Positions 50,229-59,618 of a DNA stretch of 64,000 nt are shown piece by piece. Position numbers and translations under genes: made by a program. Below the pieces are notes generated by a model. The model had not been told where the DNA came from. It saw only the letters and a program-made list of their open reading frames with translations, and ran no database searches. Numbering within the stretch: the stretch's first letter is position 1; every line of letters begins with the position of its first letter. Source of the DNA: Rhodoferax koreense (GTDB lineage Bacteria; Pseudomonadota; Gammaproteobacteria; Burkholderiales; Burkholderiaceae_C). The DNA lies in contig NZ_CP019236.1 of the NCBI RefSeq assembly GCF_001955695.1, positions 5,022,001-5,086,000 of the forward strand. Direction: 5' to 3'.

Positions 50229-51409
50229 GCAAGAGGTCTCGGAACATTCATTCGGGAAGCGGCGGCGTCGGCCGAGGCCGCAGGCAGGGGAATAGCGCGG
50301 CTGGTGCACACCGCCCAGGTGAACACCACCACCAGCGCCGCGGCGCCGCCGGTATGCGACACCGCAGCCACCAGCGGCCAGTCGAGCACCACGTTGCTCA
50401 GGCCGGTGGCGAACTGCCACGCGGCCAGGATGAGCAGCCAGCGCGCCGGGCCGGGCAGCACCTTGCCCGCCCGCAGGCGCCAGGCCAGCACCAGCATCGC
50501 CGCCAGCACCACGTAGGCCATCAGCCGGTGCACGTAGTGGATCGCCGTCAGCGCGGCGAAGCTGATGTGGCTGCCATCCTGCAGCCGGCCGAGCGCGCGC
50601 CAGAACTCGAAGCCCTGGGTGAAGTTCATGTCGGGCCACCAGCTGCCCTGGCACATCGGGAACGTGCTGCAGGCCAGCACCGCGTAATTGGTGCTGACCC
50701 AGCCACCCAGCGCGATCTGCACCACGAGCAGCGCGAAGGTCGCCAGCAGCAGGCCGCGCAGCGCCGGCGCCACGGCCTCGGGCCGCTGCCGGCCATCGGC
50801 CTGGGCGTAGCGCAGCGACTGCACGCACAACAAGGCCAGCAGCGCCAGGCCGCCGAGCAGGTGCAGGGTGACGATGACCGGGAACAGCTTCATGGTCACG
50901 GTGAGCGCGCCGAACGCGCCCTGCAGGCACACCCACAGCAGCGTGAAGGTCGGCCACCATGGGCTGACCGCGCTGCGCGCCGAGCCACGGTTGCGCCGGT
51001 ATTCGACCCAGCTCACCACGGCGAGCGTGAGGATCAACACGCCGACGCCCGTGGCCAGGTAGCGGTGCACCATCTCGATCCAGGCCTTGCCGTGCGTGAC
51101 CGGACCGGTGGGCATGGCCGACTGCGCCGCGGCGATGTCGGCATGCGCGCCGACCGGGCTCGCGTTGCCGTAGCAGCCGGGCCAGTCGGGGCAGCCCAGG
51201 CCGGAATCGGTGAGCCGCGTGAAGGCGCCGAACAGCACCAGGTCGAAGGTCAGGAACAGCGTGAGCACGGTCAGGGCCTGCAACCGGCGCGTGGTGGACG
51301 CCCGCTGGTTGCGCACCCACACCCAGCCCAGCGGACCGAGCGCCACCACCACGCCCATCAGCATGATGCGTGCGATCGGCGACAGGTCGTAAAGGTCCTG
51401 GCTGCTCAT
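50225..51409 (-). CDS. ctaA: heme A synthase (COX15/CtaA)
   Basis: A 394-residue integral membrane protein with about eight helices. It hydroxylates the C8 methyl of heme O to make heme A. Conserved landmarks are [29 protein letters not shown] and [12 protein letters not shown], with the heme-ligand histidines. Two cysteines ([10 protein letters not shown]) lie in the first periplasmic loop as in this subgroup. It overlaps the preceding CxxxC protein by 4 bp and ctaB by 4 bp. Confidence 0.95.
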   Translation of the reverse strand: MSSQDLYDLSPIARIMLMGVVVALGPLGWVWVRNQRASTTRRLQALTVLTLFLTFDLVLFGAFTRLTDSGLGCPDWPGCYGNASPVGAHADIAAAQSAMPTGPVTHGKAWIEMVHRYLATGVGVLILTLAVVSWVEYRRNRGSARSAVSPWWPTFTLLWVCLQGAFGALTVTMKLFPVIVTLHLLGGLALLALLCVQSLRYAQADGRQRPEAVAPALRGLLLATFALLVVQIALGGWVSTNYAVLACSTFPMCQGSWWPDMNFTQGFEFWRALGRLQDGSHISFAALTAIHYVHRLMAYVVLAAMLVLAWRLRAGKVLPGPARWLLILAAWQFATGLSNVVLDWPLVAAVSHTGGAAALVVVFTWAVCTSRAIPLPAASADAAASRMNVPRPLA

Positions 51410-52041
51410 CTTCCTGGCTCGTCCCAGGCCGCGGAGGCGCGCAAGAGGCGGTCGATGTCGCGCTTGGCCTTTGCGGCGCCAGCCATGTCGAGTTGTGCCG
51501 GGAAGCGCAGCATCCAGTTGCCCATCGGGTCGACCACGTACAGGTGGTCGGGCAGCAGGTGGCCGACCGCGGGCGACAGCCACTGGGCGATCTGCAGTTC
51601 ACCGACACGCAGCACCGTGGCCCCCTTCACCGCGGGCAGCAGGGCTTCGCGCACCGGCTCGGCGTCGCTCACCAGCCAGACCCAGTCGAGCCGGTCTTTC
51701 TCGCGGCCCAGGCTTTCGCGGATCTGGCGCTGCAGGTACAGGTGCTTTTCGCACGCCGCGTCACAGGCGCCGCCGGCCGTGCTGATCAGCAGCCACTGGC
51801 CCTTGAGCGCCTGCAGGTTCTGCGGCTTGCCGTCCATGCCCATGACCACCTGGTCGGGCACGGGGCGTGGCGGCTGGATCAGTTCGCCGAACACGCTGCG
51901 GCCTTCGGGGCGGATCACGTAGAACGTGAGGTAGGAGGCGATGACCGGCGCGGCGCACACCAGCATCACGGCCAGCATCTTCCAGCGGCCGGAAATGCGG
52001 CGGCGCGGATGGCCGTCGATCACCTCCTGCGGAGTGGGCAT
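51406..52041 (-). CDS. membrane-anchored SCO-like protein with CxxxC motif
   Basis: 211 residues. One N-terminal transmembrane helix ([22 protein letters not shown]) is followed by a thioredoxin-like domain in the periplasm. [22 protein letters not shown] has the two cysteines of a SCO-type CxxxC motif in the right place after a beta-strand; I do not see the third SCO histidine ligand (the downstream region has [12 protein letters not shown], which could supply one). The family is commonly left as hypothetical in Burkholderiales oxidase loci. The start is uncertain: I chose the ATG at 52041; an ATG at 52137 would overlap surf1 by 53 bp. Confidence 0.8.
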   Translation of the reverse strand: MPTPQEVIDGHPRRRISGRWKMLAVMLVCAAPVIASYLTFYVIRPEGRSVFGELIQPPRPVPDQVVMGMDGKPQNLQALKGQWLLISTAGGACDAACEKHLYLQRQIRESLGREKDRLDWVWLVSDAEPVREALLPAVKGATVLRVGELQIAQWLSPAVGHLLPDHLYVVDPMGNWMLRFPAQLDMAGAAKAKRDIDRLLRASAAWDEPGR

Positions 52042-52084
52042 GGTATGCACGGTCAGCCCCAGCGGCTGGTCGCCGGATGGCAGA

Positions 52085-52819
52085 TCACTGGCGCCTGCGC
52101 GGGAGAAAGTAGCGTCGGACAATTTGGAACCAGACATAAAGAAAAACGATGAGGGTGGCCAGCCCGAACCACTGGAACGCATAGCCGTAGTGCTTCTCGA
52201 CCCCGAGGTTGGCCGCAGGCCAGTCCCGCTGCAACGGCCCACCCGTTTCGTCGGCGCCGGTCTGCAGCAGCGATACCGGCAGCAGCGGCAAGCCGGTCTC
52301 CGCCGCAAATGCCGCCATGTCGAGATTTTGCCGGATGGCGCCACCCTGCCCGCCCCCGAACTCATAAAGCTTGCCGGGCGGCGGGGCCATCCGGCCGCGC
52401 ACCTCGACCTCTCCCGCCGGGCTGTCGATCGTCGGCAGCGCCGTGCGGTCGACGAAATTGCGTGGCACCCAGCCGCGTTGCACGAGTAGGACTGCGCCGC
52501 CGCCGGGAAGTTGCAGCGGCGTCAGCACATCGAAGCCGGGTTGACCATGCATCTGCCGGTTGTCCAGGAACACCGTGTAGCGCGGCAGCCAGCGGCCGCG
52601 TGCCACGGCCTGACGGTGTTCCAGGGCGACGAGTTCCGGCGCACCGGGCAGGGCGCGGGACAGGTCGATGGCGGGAAGGCGGTTCTGCGCGTCGATGGCG
52701 GCCTGCAGGGCTTCCTTCTGCGCGGCGCGCGACAGTTGCCAGCGGCCGAGCGAAACGGTCGCGGCCAGGCCCAGCAGGGCCGCCACTGTCATCAGCCAGA
52801 ACCGCGTTCGCGCGCTCAC
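52085..52819 (-). CDS. SURF1-family oxidase assembly protein
   Basis: 244 residues, with two transmembrane helices at the ends (FWLMTVAALLGLAATVSLGRW and YAFQWFGLATLIVFLYVWF), the SURF1 topology. Conserved landmarks are GRWQLSRA, VFLDNRQMHGQPGFDVLTPL and the C-terminal NLGVEKHYGYAFQWFGL. The start codon is the GTG at 52817-52819, only 7-16 bp from the divergent twin-transmembrane gene. It assists heme-A insertion into subunit I. It heads the assembly operon surf1-SCO-like-ctaA-ctaB-sco. Confidence 0.9.
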   Translation of the reverse strand: MSARTRFWLMTVAALLGLAATVSLGRWQLSRAAQKEALQAAIDAQNRLPAIDLSRALPGAPELVALEHRQAVARGRWLPRYTVFLDNRQMHGQPGFDVLTPLQLPGGGAVLLVQRGWVPRNFVDRTALPTIDSPAGEVEVRGRMAPPPGKLYEFGGGQGGAIRQNLDMAAFAAETGLPLLPVSLLQTGADETGGPLQRDWPAANLGVEKHYGYAFQWFGLATLIVFLYVWFQIVRRYFLPRRRQ

Positions 52820-52834
52820 GGGATAATGCAGCCC

Positions 52835-53068
52835 ATGTTGTACCTCGCCGCCGCCGCATTCGCCGCCATCTTCCTCAGCCTGGCCGCGGCCCTGTATTTC
52901 ATGCTCAGGGGTGGACAGGACGACGATGCGCAGTCCCGCCCGAAGGCCGGCCGCATGGCGCGGGCGCTGGCGTTTCGCATCGGCTTTTCGGTGTTGCTGT
53001 TCATTTGCATCCTGGTGGGCTGGAAACTCGGCTATCTGCATCCGACCGGCATACCGACGGGCAAGTAG
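52835..53068 (+). CDS. DUF2909 twin-transmembrane protein
   Basis: 77 residues with two hydrophobic helices (LAAAAFAAIFLSLAAALYFML and FSVLLFICILVGWKLGYL) joined by a basic loop. It is a conserved small gene at this position in Burkholderiales oxidase loci. I chose the ATG at 52835; the ATG at 52826 is possible. It is the only plus-strand gene inside the oxidase locus and is divergent from surf1 with almost no gap. It ends at the bidirectional terminator 53078-53103. Confidence 0.8.
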   Translation: MLYLAAAAFAAIFLSLAAALYFMLRGGQDDDAQSRPKAGRMARALAFRIGFSVLLFICILVGWKLGYLHPTGIPTGK

Positions 53069-53077
53069 GCGGCCAAC

Positions 53078-53103
53078 AAAAAAGCGCCGAAGCGGCGCTT
53101 TTT
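53078..53103. terminator. bidirectional intrinsic terminator
   Basis: Arms AAAAGCGCCG and CGGCGCTTTT pair around AAG, with A-runs on one side and T-runs on the other. It serves both the DUF2909 gene (plus) and ctaE (minus), which converge here. Confidence 0.9.
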
Positions 53104-53123
53104 CGGGGGTCAGTCACCGCGGA

Positions 53124-54005
53124 TCACATCCAGTAGACCACGACGTACAGGCCGAGCCAGACCACGTCGACGAAGTGCCAGTACCAGGCCGCACCTTCGA
53201 AGCCGAAGTGTTTTTCCGGCGTGAAGTGGCCCTTCATCAGCCGCAGCGTGATGAACAGCAGCATCAACATGCCGACGAACACGTGAAAGCCGTGGAAGCC
53301 GGTCAGCAGGAAAAACGTGGAGCCGTAGACGCCAGAGCTCAGCTTCAGGTTCAACTCGCTGTACGCGTGGAAGTATTCGTAGCCCTGCACACACAGGAAC
53401 ACGAAGCCCAGGATCACCGTGGCCCACATGAACAGGATGGTCTTGCTGCGCTGGCCGGCGATCAGCGCATGGTGCGCAATCGTCAAGGTCACGCCCGAAC
53501 TCAGCAGCAGCGCGGTGTTGATGGTCGGCAGCCAGAACGGCGTCATGGTGGTGAACGGCTCGATGGTGCCGGCCGGCGACGCGGTCACGCCGGCGGCCAG
53601 GCTGGGCCAGACAGCCTTGAAGTCAGGCCAGAGCAGCGCGTTGTCGAGGCTGCCCAGCGCCGGCACCGAATGGGAACGGGCCCACCACAGCGCGGTGAAG
53701 AATGCGCCGAAGAACATCACTTCCGAGAAGATGAACCAACTCATGCTCCAGCGGAACGACAGGTCGATCTTGTGGCCGTACAGCCCGCCTTCGCTTTCGC
53801 CGATCGCGTCGCGGAACCACTGGAACAAAACGCCCCACCAGAACAGCATGCCGAAGGCCAGAGACCATTTGCCCCAGTCGGCACCGTTGATCCACTGGGC
53901 CGCGCCGAGGATCACGAAGAACAGGCCGAGCGCCGCCATCGCCGGATGGCGCGATGGACCTGGCACAAAATAATAGGGCGTTGCGCCGTGTGCAGTTGAA
54001 CTCAT
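53124..54005 (-). CDS. ctaE: cytochrome c oxidase subunit III
   Basis: 293 residues, seven predicted helices. Landmarks FVPGPSRHP at the N-terminus, WWRDVIGE-like WFRDAIGESEGGLYG, EVMFFGAFFTALWWARS with the conserved Glu, and the C-terminal FHGFHVFVGMLMLLFITLRL and WHFVDVVWLGLYVVVYW are all present. It closes the structural operon, ending at the bidirectional terminator. Confidence 0.96.
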   Translation of the reverse strand: MSSTAHGATPYYFVPGPSRHPAMAALGLFFVILGAAQWINGADWGKWSLAFGMLFWWGVLFQWFRDAIGESEGGLYGHKIDLSFRWSMSWFIFSEVMFFGAFFTALWWARSHSVPALGSLDNALLWPDFKAVWPSLAAGVTASPAGTIEPFTTMTPFWLPTINTALLLSSGVTLTIAHHALIAGQRSKTILFMWATVILGFVFLCVQGYEYFHAYSELNLKLSSGVYGSTFFLLTGFHGFHVFVGMLMLLFITLRLMKGHFTPEKHFGFEGAAWYWHFVDVVWLGLYVVVYWM

Positions 54006-54076
54006 TTCAGCTCCTCATTCTCTTCTGAAGTCTTTTCTCATCTTTTCGCAGACCCGACCCATCACCCGGGAACAGG

Positions 54077-54283
54077 CTACTTCGCCACCACCCAATTGAC
54101 CAGCACGATCAAACCCACCACGATCACCAGCACCGTCACCAGACCGACCACGATCAGGTGCAGCGGATTGATCTTCACCAGATCGCTCTCGAAACCGCTG
54201 CGCTTGCGAATCCCCACCAGCCCCCAGCCGACCGCCTTGATGGTCGACCACAACGATCCTTTGCCTTCGGCCGGCTCGCTCAT
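54077..54283 (-). CDS. DUF2970 small membrane protein
   Basis: 68 residues with one C-terminal transmembrane helix (LHLIVVGLVTVLVIVVGLIVLVNWVV). The N-terminal part (SLWSTIKAVGWGLVGIRKRSGFESD) matches DUF2970. It sits between ctaG and ctaE, a conserved place in Burkholderiales. Its role in oxidase assembly is probable by position but unproven. Confidence 0.85.
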   Translation of the reverse strand: MSEPAEGKGSLWSTIKAVGWGLVGIRKRSGFESDLVKINPLHLIVVGLVTVLVIVVGLIVLVNWVVAK

Positions 54284-54293
54284 CGCATGAACC

Positions 54294-54914
54294 TCAGGAA
54301 CCCTTGGCGGGCGCGACCATCTTGCTCGCGTCCGCGGTGGATTCCGGCGCCGGCGGCGTCTTGCCCCCGACTTCGAAGAAGGTGTAGGACAACGTGATCG
54401 TGGTCACGTCCTTCGACAGCTTTGGGTCGATCACGAAGGCCACCGGCCACTGCTTCTTTTCGCCGGGATCAAGCGTGTACTGGTTGAAGCAGAAGCATTC
54501 GAGCTTGTTGAAATGCGCCTGGGCCTGGCGCGGCGCGTAGCTCGGAATCGCCTGGGCCGCCATGCGCCGGTTCTGCGTGTTCTGGAATTCGTACATCACC
54601 GTCGTTAGCTCGCCCGGATGCACTTGCACCGAGCGCTTCTCCGGCTTGAACTCCCACGGACCGCGTGAATTCGCATCGAACTCCACCGTGATCGTGCGGC
54701 TCATGTCGACCTGGGTGTTGGTGGGCAACTTCACGTTCTTGCCCGCGTTGCCGACACCGGGTACTTCGCGCTCGGCCAAGGCCAGGATGTTGATGCCGGT
54801 CATCTCGCAGATGGCGTTGTAGATCGGCACCAGCGCGTAGCCGAACGCGAACATGCCGGCCGCCACCACGGCGAGCTTGCCGACCATCTTGGCGTTTTCG
54901 GTGCGGATGTTCAT
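54294..54914 (-). CDS. ctaG: cytochrome c oxidase assembly protein CtaG/Cox11
   Basis: 206 residues. It delivers copper to CuB of subunit I. One N-terminal transmembrane anchor (VGKLAVVAAGMFAFGYALVPIYNAIC) and a periplasmic beta-domain carry the copper motif ECFCFNQYTLDPGEK. The whole PSYAPRQAQAHFNKLECFCFNQ block is diagnostic. It begins 9 bp after the small assembly protein. Confidence 0.95.
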   Translation of the reverse strand: MNIRTENAKMVGKLAVVAAGMFAFGYALVPIYNAICEMTGINILALAEREVPGVGNAGKNVKLPTNTQVDMSRTITVEFDANSRGPWEFKPEKRSVQVHPGELTTVMYEFQNTQNRRMAAQAIPSYAPRQAQAHFNKLECFCFNQYTLDPGEKKQWPVAFVIDPKLSKDVTTITLSYTFFEVGGKTPPAPESTADASKMVAPAKGS

Positions 54915-54923
54915 GACGGTGGC

Positions 54924-55034
54924 CTAGCGGCTCAGCAGGATCATCTTGACCATGAAGCCGACAAAGAAGGCCAGGGCCACGGACGCCAGGATCAGGCCGG
55001 TGCGGCGGTTGTTCTTTTTCTGTTCGGGCGTCAT
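54924..55034 (-). CDS. 36-residue cytochrome oxidase small assembly protein
   Basis: Translation gives MTPEQKKNNRRTGLILASVA followed by LAFFVGFMVKMILLSR: a basic N-terminus and one transmembrane helix. It lies between ctaD (13 bp) and ctaG (9 bp) on the same strand, where Burkholderiales oxidase loci carry such a peptide. AAGG lies about 10 bp upstream of the ATG. It is too short for usual gene-length cut-offs but is well supported by position and composition. Confidence 0.82.
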   Translation of the reverse strand: MTPEQKKNNRRTGLILASVALAFFVGFMVKMILLSR

Positions 55035-55047
55035 GGGTGAAGTGCCT

Positions 55048-56670
55048 TCAGCCGATCACGCGGGTCGCGGTGGCGTCGAGCTTGGGCGGATTCTCGAAGG
55101 TGTGGAACGGTGCAGGGGACGGCACTTCCCATTCCAGTCCTTCGGCGGCTTCCCATGGCTTTTGCGGCGCCTTCTCGCCCTTGCCGAGCATGCAGGGCAG
55201 GACGATGAAGAAGAAGAAATACACCTGCGCCAGGCCGAAGGCAAAAGCACCTACGGATGCGATCGCATTGAAGTCGGCGAACTGCATCGGGTAGTCGGCG
55301 TAACGGCGCGGCATACCGGCCAGGCCCAGGAAGTGCATCGGGAAGAAGGTCACGTTGAACGCGATCAGCGACCACCAGAAGTGGATCTTGCCGCGCGCTT
55401 CGTTGTACATCACGCCGGTCCACTTCGGGCTCCAGTAGTAGAAGCCGGCGAACATGGCATACAGCGAGCCGGCCACCAGCACATAGTGGAAGTGGGCCAC
55501 GACGTAGTAGGTGTCCTGCAGCTGGATGTCGATCGGTGCCACGGCCAGGATCAGGCCGGTGAAGCCGCCCATGGTGAACACGAAGATGAAGCCGACGGCA
55601 AACAGCATCGGCGTCTCGAAGGTCATCGAGCCCTGCCACATGGTGGCGATCCAGTTGAATATCTTCACGGCGGTGGGCACGGCGATCAGCATCGTGGCGT
55701 ACATGAAGAACAGCTGGCCCGTCACCGGCATGCCGGTGGTGAACATGTGATGCGCCCAGACGATGAACGAAAGGATCGCGATCGACGAGGTGGCATAGAC
55801 CATGGAGGCGTAGCCGAACAGCTTCTTGCGCGCGAAGGCCGGCACGATCTGGCTGATGATGCCGAAGGCCGGCAGGATCATGATGTAGACCTCGGGATGG
55901 CCAAAGAACCAGAAGATGTGCTGGTACATCACCGGGTCGCCGCCGCCGGCGGGGTTGAAGAAGCTGGTGCCGAAGTGGCGGTCGGTCAGCGTCATGGTGA
56001 TGGCACCGGCCAGCACGGGCATCACGGCAATCAGCAGGTAGGCGGTGATGAGCCAGGTCCAGCAGAACATCGGCATCTTCATCAGCGTCATGCCGGGGGC
56101 GCGCATGTTGAGGATGGTGACGATGATGTTGATCGAACCCATGATGGACGAGGCGCCCAGGATGTGCATGGCGAAGATGCCGGCGTCCATCGACGGGCCC
56201 ATCTGCAGCGTGAGCGGCGCGTACAGCGTCCAGCCGGCCGCGGGCGCGCCGCCGGGCATGAAGAACGAACTCACCAGGGTCACGGCGGCGGGAATCATCA
56301 ACCAGAAGCTGAAGTTGTTCATGCGCGCGAAGGCCATGTCGGAGGCGCCGATCTGCAGCGGGATCATCCAGTTGGCGAAGCCCACGAAGGCCGGCATGAT
56401 CGCGCCGAACACCATGATCAGCCCGTGCATGGTGGTGAGCTGGTTGAACAGCTCGGGATTGACCAGTTGCAGTCCGGGCTGGAACAACTCTGCGCGGATC
56501 AGCAGTGCCAGCACGCCGCCCACCATCAGCATGGTGAAGCTGAACAGCAGATACAGCGTGCCGATGTCCTTGTGGTTGGTGGCGAACACCCAGCGGCGCC
56601 AGCCCGTGGGCGCGTGGTGGTGGTCGTCATGGGCGTGGTCGTCGTGGCCGTGGGGGAGAACTGCACTCAT
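55048..56670 (-). CDS. ctaD: cytochrome c oxidase subunit I (aa3-type)
   Basis: 540 residues, twelve predicted helices. It holds heme a, heme a3 and CuB. Landmarks are the low-spin heme His in [11 protein letters not shown], the K-channel and CuB region [17 protein letters not shown] with the Tyr-His pair, the two His of [10 protein letters not shown], and [13 protein letters not shown] near the high-spin heme. The N-terminus has a His-rich stretch ([18 protein letters not shown]), typical in this group. Confidence 0.97.
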   Translation of the reverse strand: MSAVLPHGHDDHAHDDHHHAPTGWRRWVFATNHKDIGTLYLLFSFTMLMVGGVLALLIRAELFQPGLQLVNPELFNQLTTMHGLIMVFGAIMPAFVGFANWMIPLQIGASDMAFARMNNFSFWLMIPAAVTLVSSFFMPGGAPAAGWTLYAPLTLQMGPSMDAGIFAMHILGASSIMGSINIIVTILNMRAPGMTLMKMPMFCWTWLITAYLLIAVMPVLAGAITMTLTDRHFGTSFFNPAGGGDPVMYQHIFWFFGHPEVYIMILPAFGIISQIVPAFARKKLFGYASMVYATSSIAILSFIVWAHHMFTTGMPVTGQLFFMYATMLIAVPTAVKIFNWIATMWQGSMTFETPMLFAVGFIFVFTMGGFTGLILAVAPIDIQLQDTYYVVAHFHYVLVAGSLYAMFAGFYYWSPKWTGVMYNEARGKIHFWWSLIAFNVTFFPMHFLGLAGMPRRYADYPMQFADFNAIASVGAFAFGLAQVYFFFFIVLPCMLGKGEKAPQKPWEAAEGLEWEVPSPAPFHTFENPPKLDATATRVIG

Positions 56671-56714
56671 CTGGATTCCTTGTCTAGTCTTTGCCGTGGT
56701 GTCGCGCTGCGGGC

Positions 56715-57911
56715 TTACTTGCCACGCTGGGCCAGCACTTCAGCCGGCTGCACCAATTGGCCTGTCTTGTTCGACCAGTTGTTTTTGGTATAGGTGATGA
56801 CGGAGGCGATGTCGGTGTCGCTCAGTTGTTTCCACGACGGCATCGCACCATTGTTCTGGCCGTTCAGCAGCACATGGATCTGTTTGTTGTGGTCGGCGTC
56901 GAGCACCACGGCCGCACCGTCCAGCGGCTTGATCGGGCCGGCGCCCTTGCCGTTGGCCTGGTGGCAGGCCGCGCAGTTGGCCGCATAGACCTTCTCGCCG
57001 CGCTTGAGGATGTCGTCGAGCGTCCAGACCTTGTTCGGGTCGTCGAGCTTGGCGGCCGCCTTCTTCTTCTCGACGTCGACCCACTTCGTGTAGTCCTCGG
57101 CGGACACCACCTTCACGTGGATCGGCATGTACGCATGCTCCTTGCCGCACAGCTCGGCGCACTGGCCGTAGTAGCTGCCGATCTTCTCGGCGCGGAACCA
57201 GGTGTCGCGCACGAAGCCGGGGATCGCGTCCTGCTTGATGCCGAAGGCCGGCACCATGAAGGCGTGGATCACGTCGTTGGCCGTGGTGATGATGCGCACC
57301 TTCTTGTTCACGGGCACCACCAAAGCGTTGTCGACCTTCAGCAAATAGTCGTCGGCGGCCTTGCTCACGTCGCCGCTGTTGGACATGGCGCGTTGCGAGG
57401 CATCGAGCGTGGACACGAAGCCGATGCCCTCGCCTTCGCCCTTGAGGTAGTCGTAGCCCCACTTCCATTGCATGCCGGTGGCCTTGATGGTCAGGTCGGC
57501 GTTGGTGGTGTCCTTCAGGGCCACCACCACCTTGGTGGCCGGCAGGGCCATCAGGATCACGATGACAAAGGGGACGATGGTCCAGATGATTTCGACCACC
57601 ACCGACTCGTGGAAGTTGGCCGCCTTGTAGCCCTTGGACTTGCGGTGCTTCCAGATGGAATAGAACATCACGCCGAAGACCGCGATGAAGATCACGGTGC
57701 AGACGATGAGCATGAACCAGTGCAGCCATTGCTGCTCCTCGGCGATCTTGGTCACGGCAGGGCCAAGATTGAGCTGACGCACGGCGGGCCCGCCCGGCAG
57801 ATCGCTCACGGCGTGGGCCGCCGTGCTGAACCAGGCACCGCCCGCCACGCCCAGCGCGGAGATCAGTGAAGCGAACTTGAACTTTTTATGCATCATCTTC
57901 ATCGTGTTCAT
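56715..57911 (-). CDS. ctaC: cytochrome c oxidase subunit II with fused cytochrome c domain
   Basis: 398 residues. Signal peptide ([22 protein letters not shown]), two transmembrane helices (about 70-140), the periplasmic cupredoxin domain with the CuA ligands in [16 protein letters not shown], and a C-terminal class I cytochrome c domain with the heme motif CAACH (residues about 315-319). This caa3-like fusion is usual in Burkholderiales. It heads the structural operon. Confidence 0.96.
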   Translation of the reverse strand: MNTMKMMHKKFKFASLISALGVAGGAWFSTAAHAVSDLPGGPAVRQLNLGPAVTKIAEEQQWLHWFMLIVCTVIFIAVFGVMFYSIWKHRKSKGYKAANFHESVVVEIIWTIVPFVIVILMALPATKVVVALKDTTNADLTIKATGMQWKWGYDYLKGEGEGIGFVSTLDASQRAMSNSGDVSKAADDYLLKVDNALVVPVNKKVRIITTANDVIHAFMVPAFGIKQDAIPGFVRDTWFRAEKIGSYYGQCAELCGKEHAYMPIHVKVVSAEDYTKWVDVEKKKAAAKLDDPNKVWTLDDILKRGEKVYAANCAACHQANGKGAGPIKPLDGAAVVLDADHNKQIHVLLNGQNNGAMPSWKQLSDTDIASVITYTKNNWSNKTGQLVQPAEVLAQRGK

Positions 57912-57975
57912 TTATTCAACAGCTCGATCGAACCCATTTGTCTGCCCCATCCGCTCGCCCCCCGGCCCGCGCGCA

Positions 57976-58452
57976 TCACGCACCGCGCAGGGCCATGCGG
58001 ATCTCCCGGGCCAGTGCCGGCCGCAGTTCCGGCCTGACATAGCGCCCCACCTCCACCGACCGCCCCCGCCCCGACACCTCGATCAACGAGTGGTCGCCGG
58101 CCTTGGGTTCGATGCGTACCCATTCGCGCTGGAACTCTGCCCGCTCGAGCCGGCCGGCGTTTTCCAGCTCGACCACCAGTTGGCCGTCCTGCAGCGAAAT
58201 CTTTTCCCCGTCCGTGGCATGGCGCGCATAGACCATGAAGGCCAGCCCCACCACCGCCAGTTCCAGCCAGGCGAACGGCATGATCAGCCTGGCGCCCTGC
58301 ACCCAGAAGAACGTCCCGATGCCGAGCGACACCACGCAGATCGAGGCGTACAGCCAGCCCAGCTGCGCCGGTGTCACCGAGCAGTTGCGCTTCAGGAACC
58401 AGTGGATGTTCTGGCCCGAAACAGTGGCGAAACGAAATACCAGGTTCGACAC
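57976..58452 (-). CDS. DUF2244 family membrane protein
   Basis: 158 residues. Two hydrophobic helices (LGWLYASICVVSLGIGTFFWV and PFAWLELAVVGLAFMVYARHA) precede a soluble domain (ISLQDGQLVVELENAGRLERAEFQREWVRIEP). The start is the GTG at 58450-58452; an in-frame TGA lies four codons upstream, so no earlier start exists. It is 64 bp upstream of ctaC on the same strand, a position seen in related oxidase loci; function unknown. Confidence 0.84.
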   Translation of the reverse strand: MSNLVFRFATVSGQNIHWFLKRNCSVTPAQLGWLYASICVVSLGIGTFFWVQGARLIMPFAWLELAVVGLAFMVYARHATDGEKISLQDGQLVVELENAGRLERAEFQREWVRIEPKAGDHSLIEVSGRGRSVEVGRYVRPELRPALAREIRMALRGA

Positions 58453-58660
58453 GGTTGACGCTCACAAAACTCGGTGGATCGCCCGGACCTGTATTCGGTC
58501 CTATGTGTGAACTCATCCGCCGACTGCGTGGGGAGATACCCAAAATCTATTTACAACTCTTGATTGTAGCCATGGTTACCCCATGGGCTCCCCGTGGCAC
58601 GGCGGCCCGTGGTGGATTTCCGACGGCGGGAAAACCCTGTACCGCCTCGCCGAATGCCCG

Positions 58661-59566
58661 CTACGAAGCGCCCGGCGGGCCGCGCTGCAGCATGTCGCGC
58701 ATGTCACGCAGCGATATCGCACTTTGCGCATCGAGCCTGAGCCGCGGTTTCGGCTTGAGCGCATGGCCATAGATCAGCTCGAAGGTCATCGACAGCCGAC
58801 CCTGCCCCTCGGCATCGGCGAGTTGCCGGGCCAGCGCCTGCTCCAGATCCGCGCGCCAGGCTTTGCCGCGCAGCGCCGGGAAGCGTCCAGGATGCAGGTT
58901 GCGGCCGATCTCGCGCAGGTCCAGCAGCAGCCTGGCGGCCGTCGCGTAGCTCAGGTGGATGCGCTCCATGTCCATCACCGGCTCGGCGAAGCCCGCAGCG
59001 ACCAGCATGTCGCCCCAGTCGTGCATGTCGGTGAATTCGTTGCCCGGCGCGGGCCAGCCCATCGCCTCGTAGACGGCGCGCAGCTCCAGCGCCGTGTCGG
59101 GGCCGAGGCAGGAGAACATCAGGAAGCCGTCGACCGCGAGCGCGCGGTGCCACTGCGCCATCAGCGCCTGCGGATCGGCCGCGCTGTGCAGCAGCATGTT
59201 GGCCCAGAGCATCTGCACGCTGCTGTCCGGCGGCAGTTCGGCGCGTTGCGCACCGGCCTTCCAGCGGGCCGCCGTCCACCATGGTTTTGCTACAGATTGA
59301 ATAGCTATCTGCGCTTGATCCGCGTGCCCCTCCACCACATAACATGTGGCTTCTGGGTAGCGCGCCGAAAGCAGGCCATGCGCCTGCAGGCCGCCGCGCA
59401 CGGGGCGCCAGTGGGCCCAGGCCTTGGGCTGCAGCTTGATCCACTGCAAGCGGTCTTCCATGCGCCGCGCCACTTCTTCGTGCAGCCAGGGCGAAGCGGC
59501 CGTGCGCAGGCCCGCCCAGCGCGCGGCGGCCTGGGGGTCGATGGTGGGGGGAAGTTCGGTGGGCAT
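58661..59566 (-). CDS. BioC-like methyltransferase-family protein, SAM motif degenerate
   Basis: 301 residues. The second half matches the BioC/UbiE type: SVQMLWANMLLHSAADPQALMAQWHRALAVDGFLMFSCLGPDTA, then DMHDWGDMLVAAGFAEPVMD, and a C-terminal YEL-like MTFELIYGHALKPKPRLRLD. The usual N-terminal glycine-rich SAM loop (LDxGxGxG) is not visible; the corresponding region reads CYVVEGHADQAQ. The protein may be a divergent or inactive methyltransferase in biotin synthesis. A half copy of a dispersed repeat lies inside the gene at 59288-59318. Start ATG 59564-59566. Confidence 0.8.
   Translation of the reverse strand: MPTELPPTIDPQAAARWAGLRTAASPWLHEEVARRMEDRLQWIKLQPKAWAHWRPVRGGLQAHGLLSARYPEATCYVVEGHADQAQIAIQSVAKPWWTAARWKAGAQRAELPPDSSVQMLWANMLLHSAADPQALMAQWHRALAVDGFLMFSCLGPDTALELRAVYEAMGWPAPGNEFTDMHDWGDMLVAAGFAEPVMDMERIHLSYATAARLLLDLREIGRNLHPGRFPALRGKAWRADLEQALARQLADAEGQGRLSMTFELIYGHALKPKPRLRLDAQSAISLRDMRDMLQRGPPGAS
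59288..59318 (+). repeat. dispersed short repeat, half copy D inside the BioC-like gene
   Basis: It contains TGCTA, then ATAGCT-N5-CGC, as the left half of copies A and B do. The right half is not recognisable. It lies in coding sequence (antisense to the gene) and keeps the frame. Confidence 0.4.
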
Positions 59567-59618
59567 CGGGCGGCGGCGGCCGGTGGCCGCGCACAAAGCC
59601 TGCGAGTATATTGAGGCG

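Noticed and set aside
54946..56793. A 615-codon plus-strand open frame across ctaD
   Set aside because: It is antisense to cytochrome oxidase subunit I and reads as a His/Gly/Val-rich low-complexity product.
58569..58592. Imperfect inverted repeat with two CCATGG words before the DUF2244/BioC-like gap
   Set aside because: One arm has an extra base and the words are short; chance similarity is likely in GC-rich DNA.
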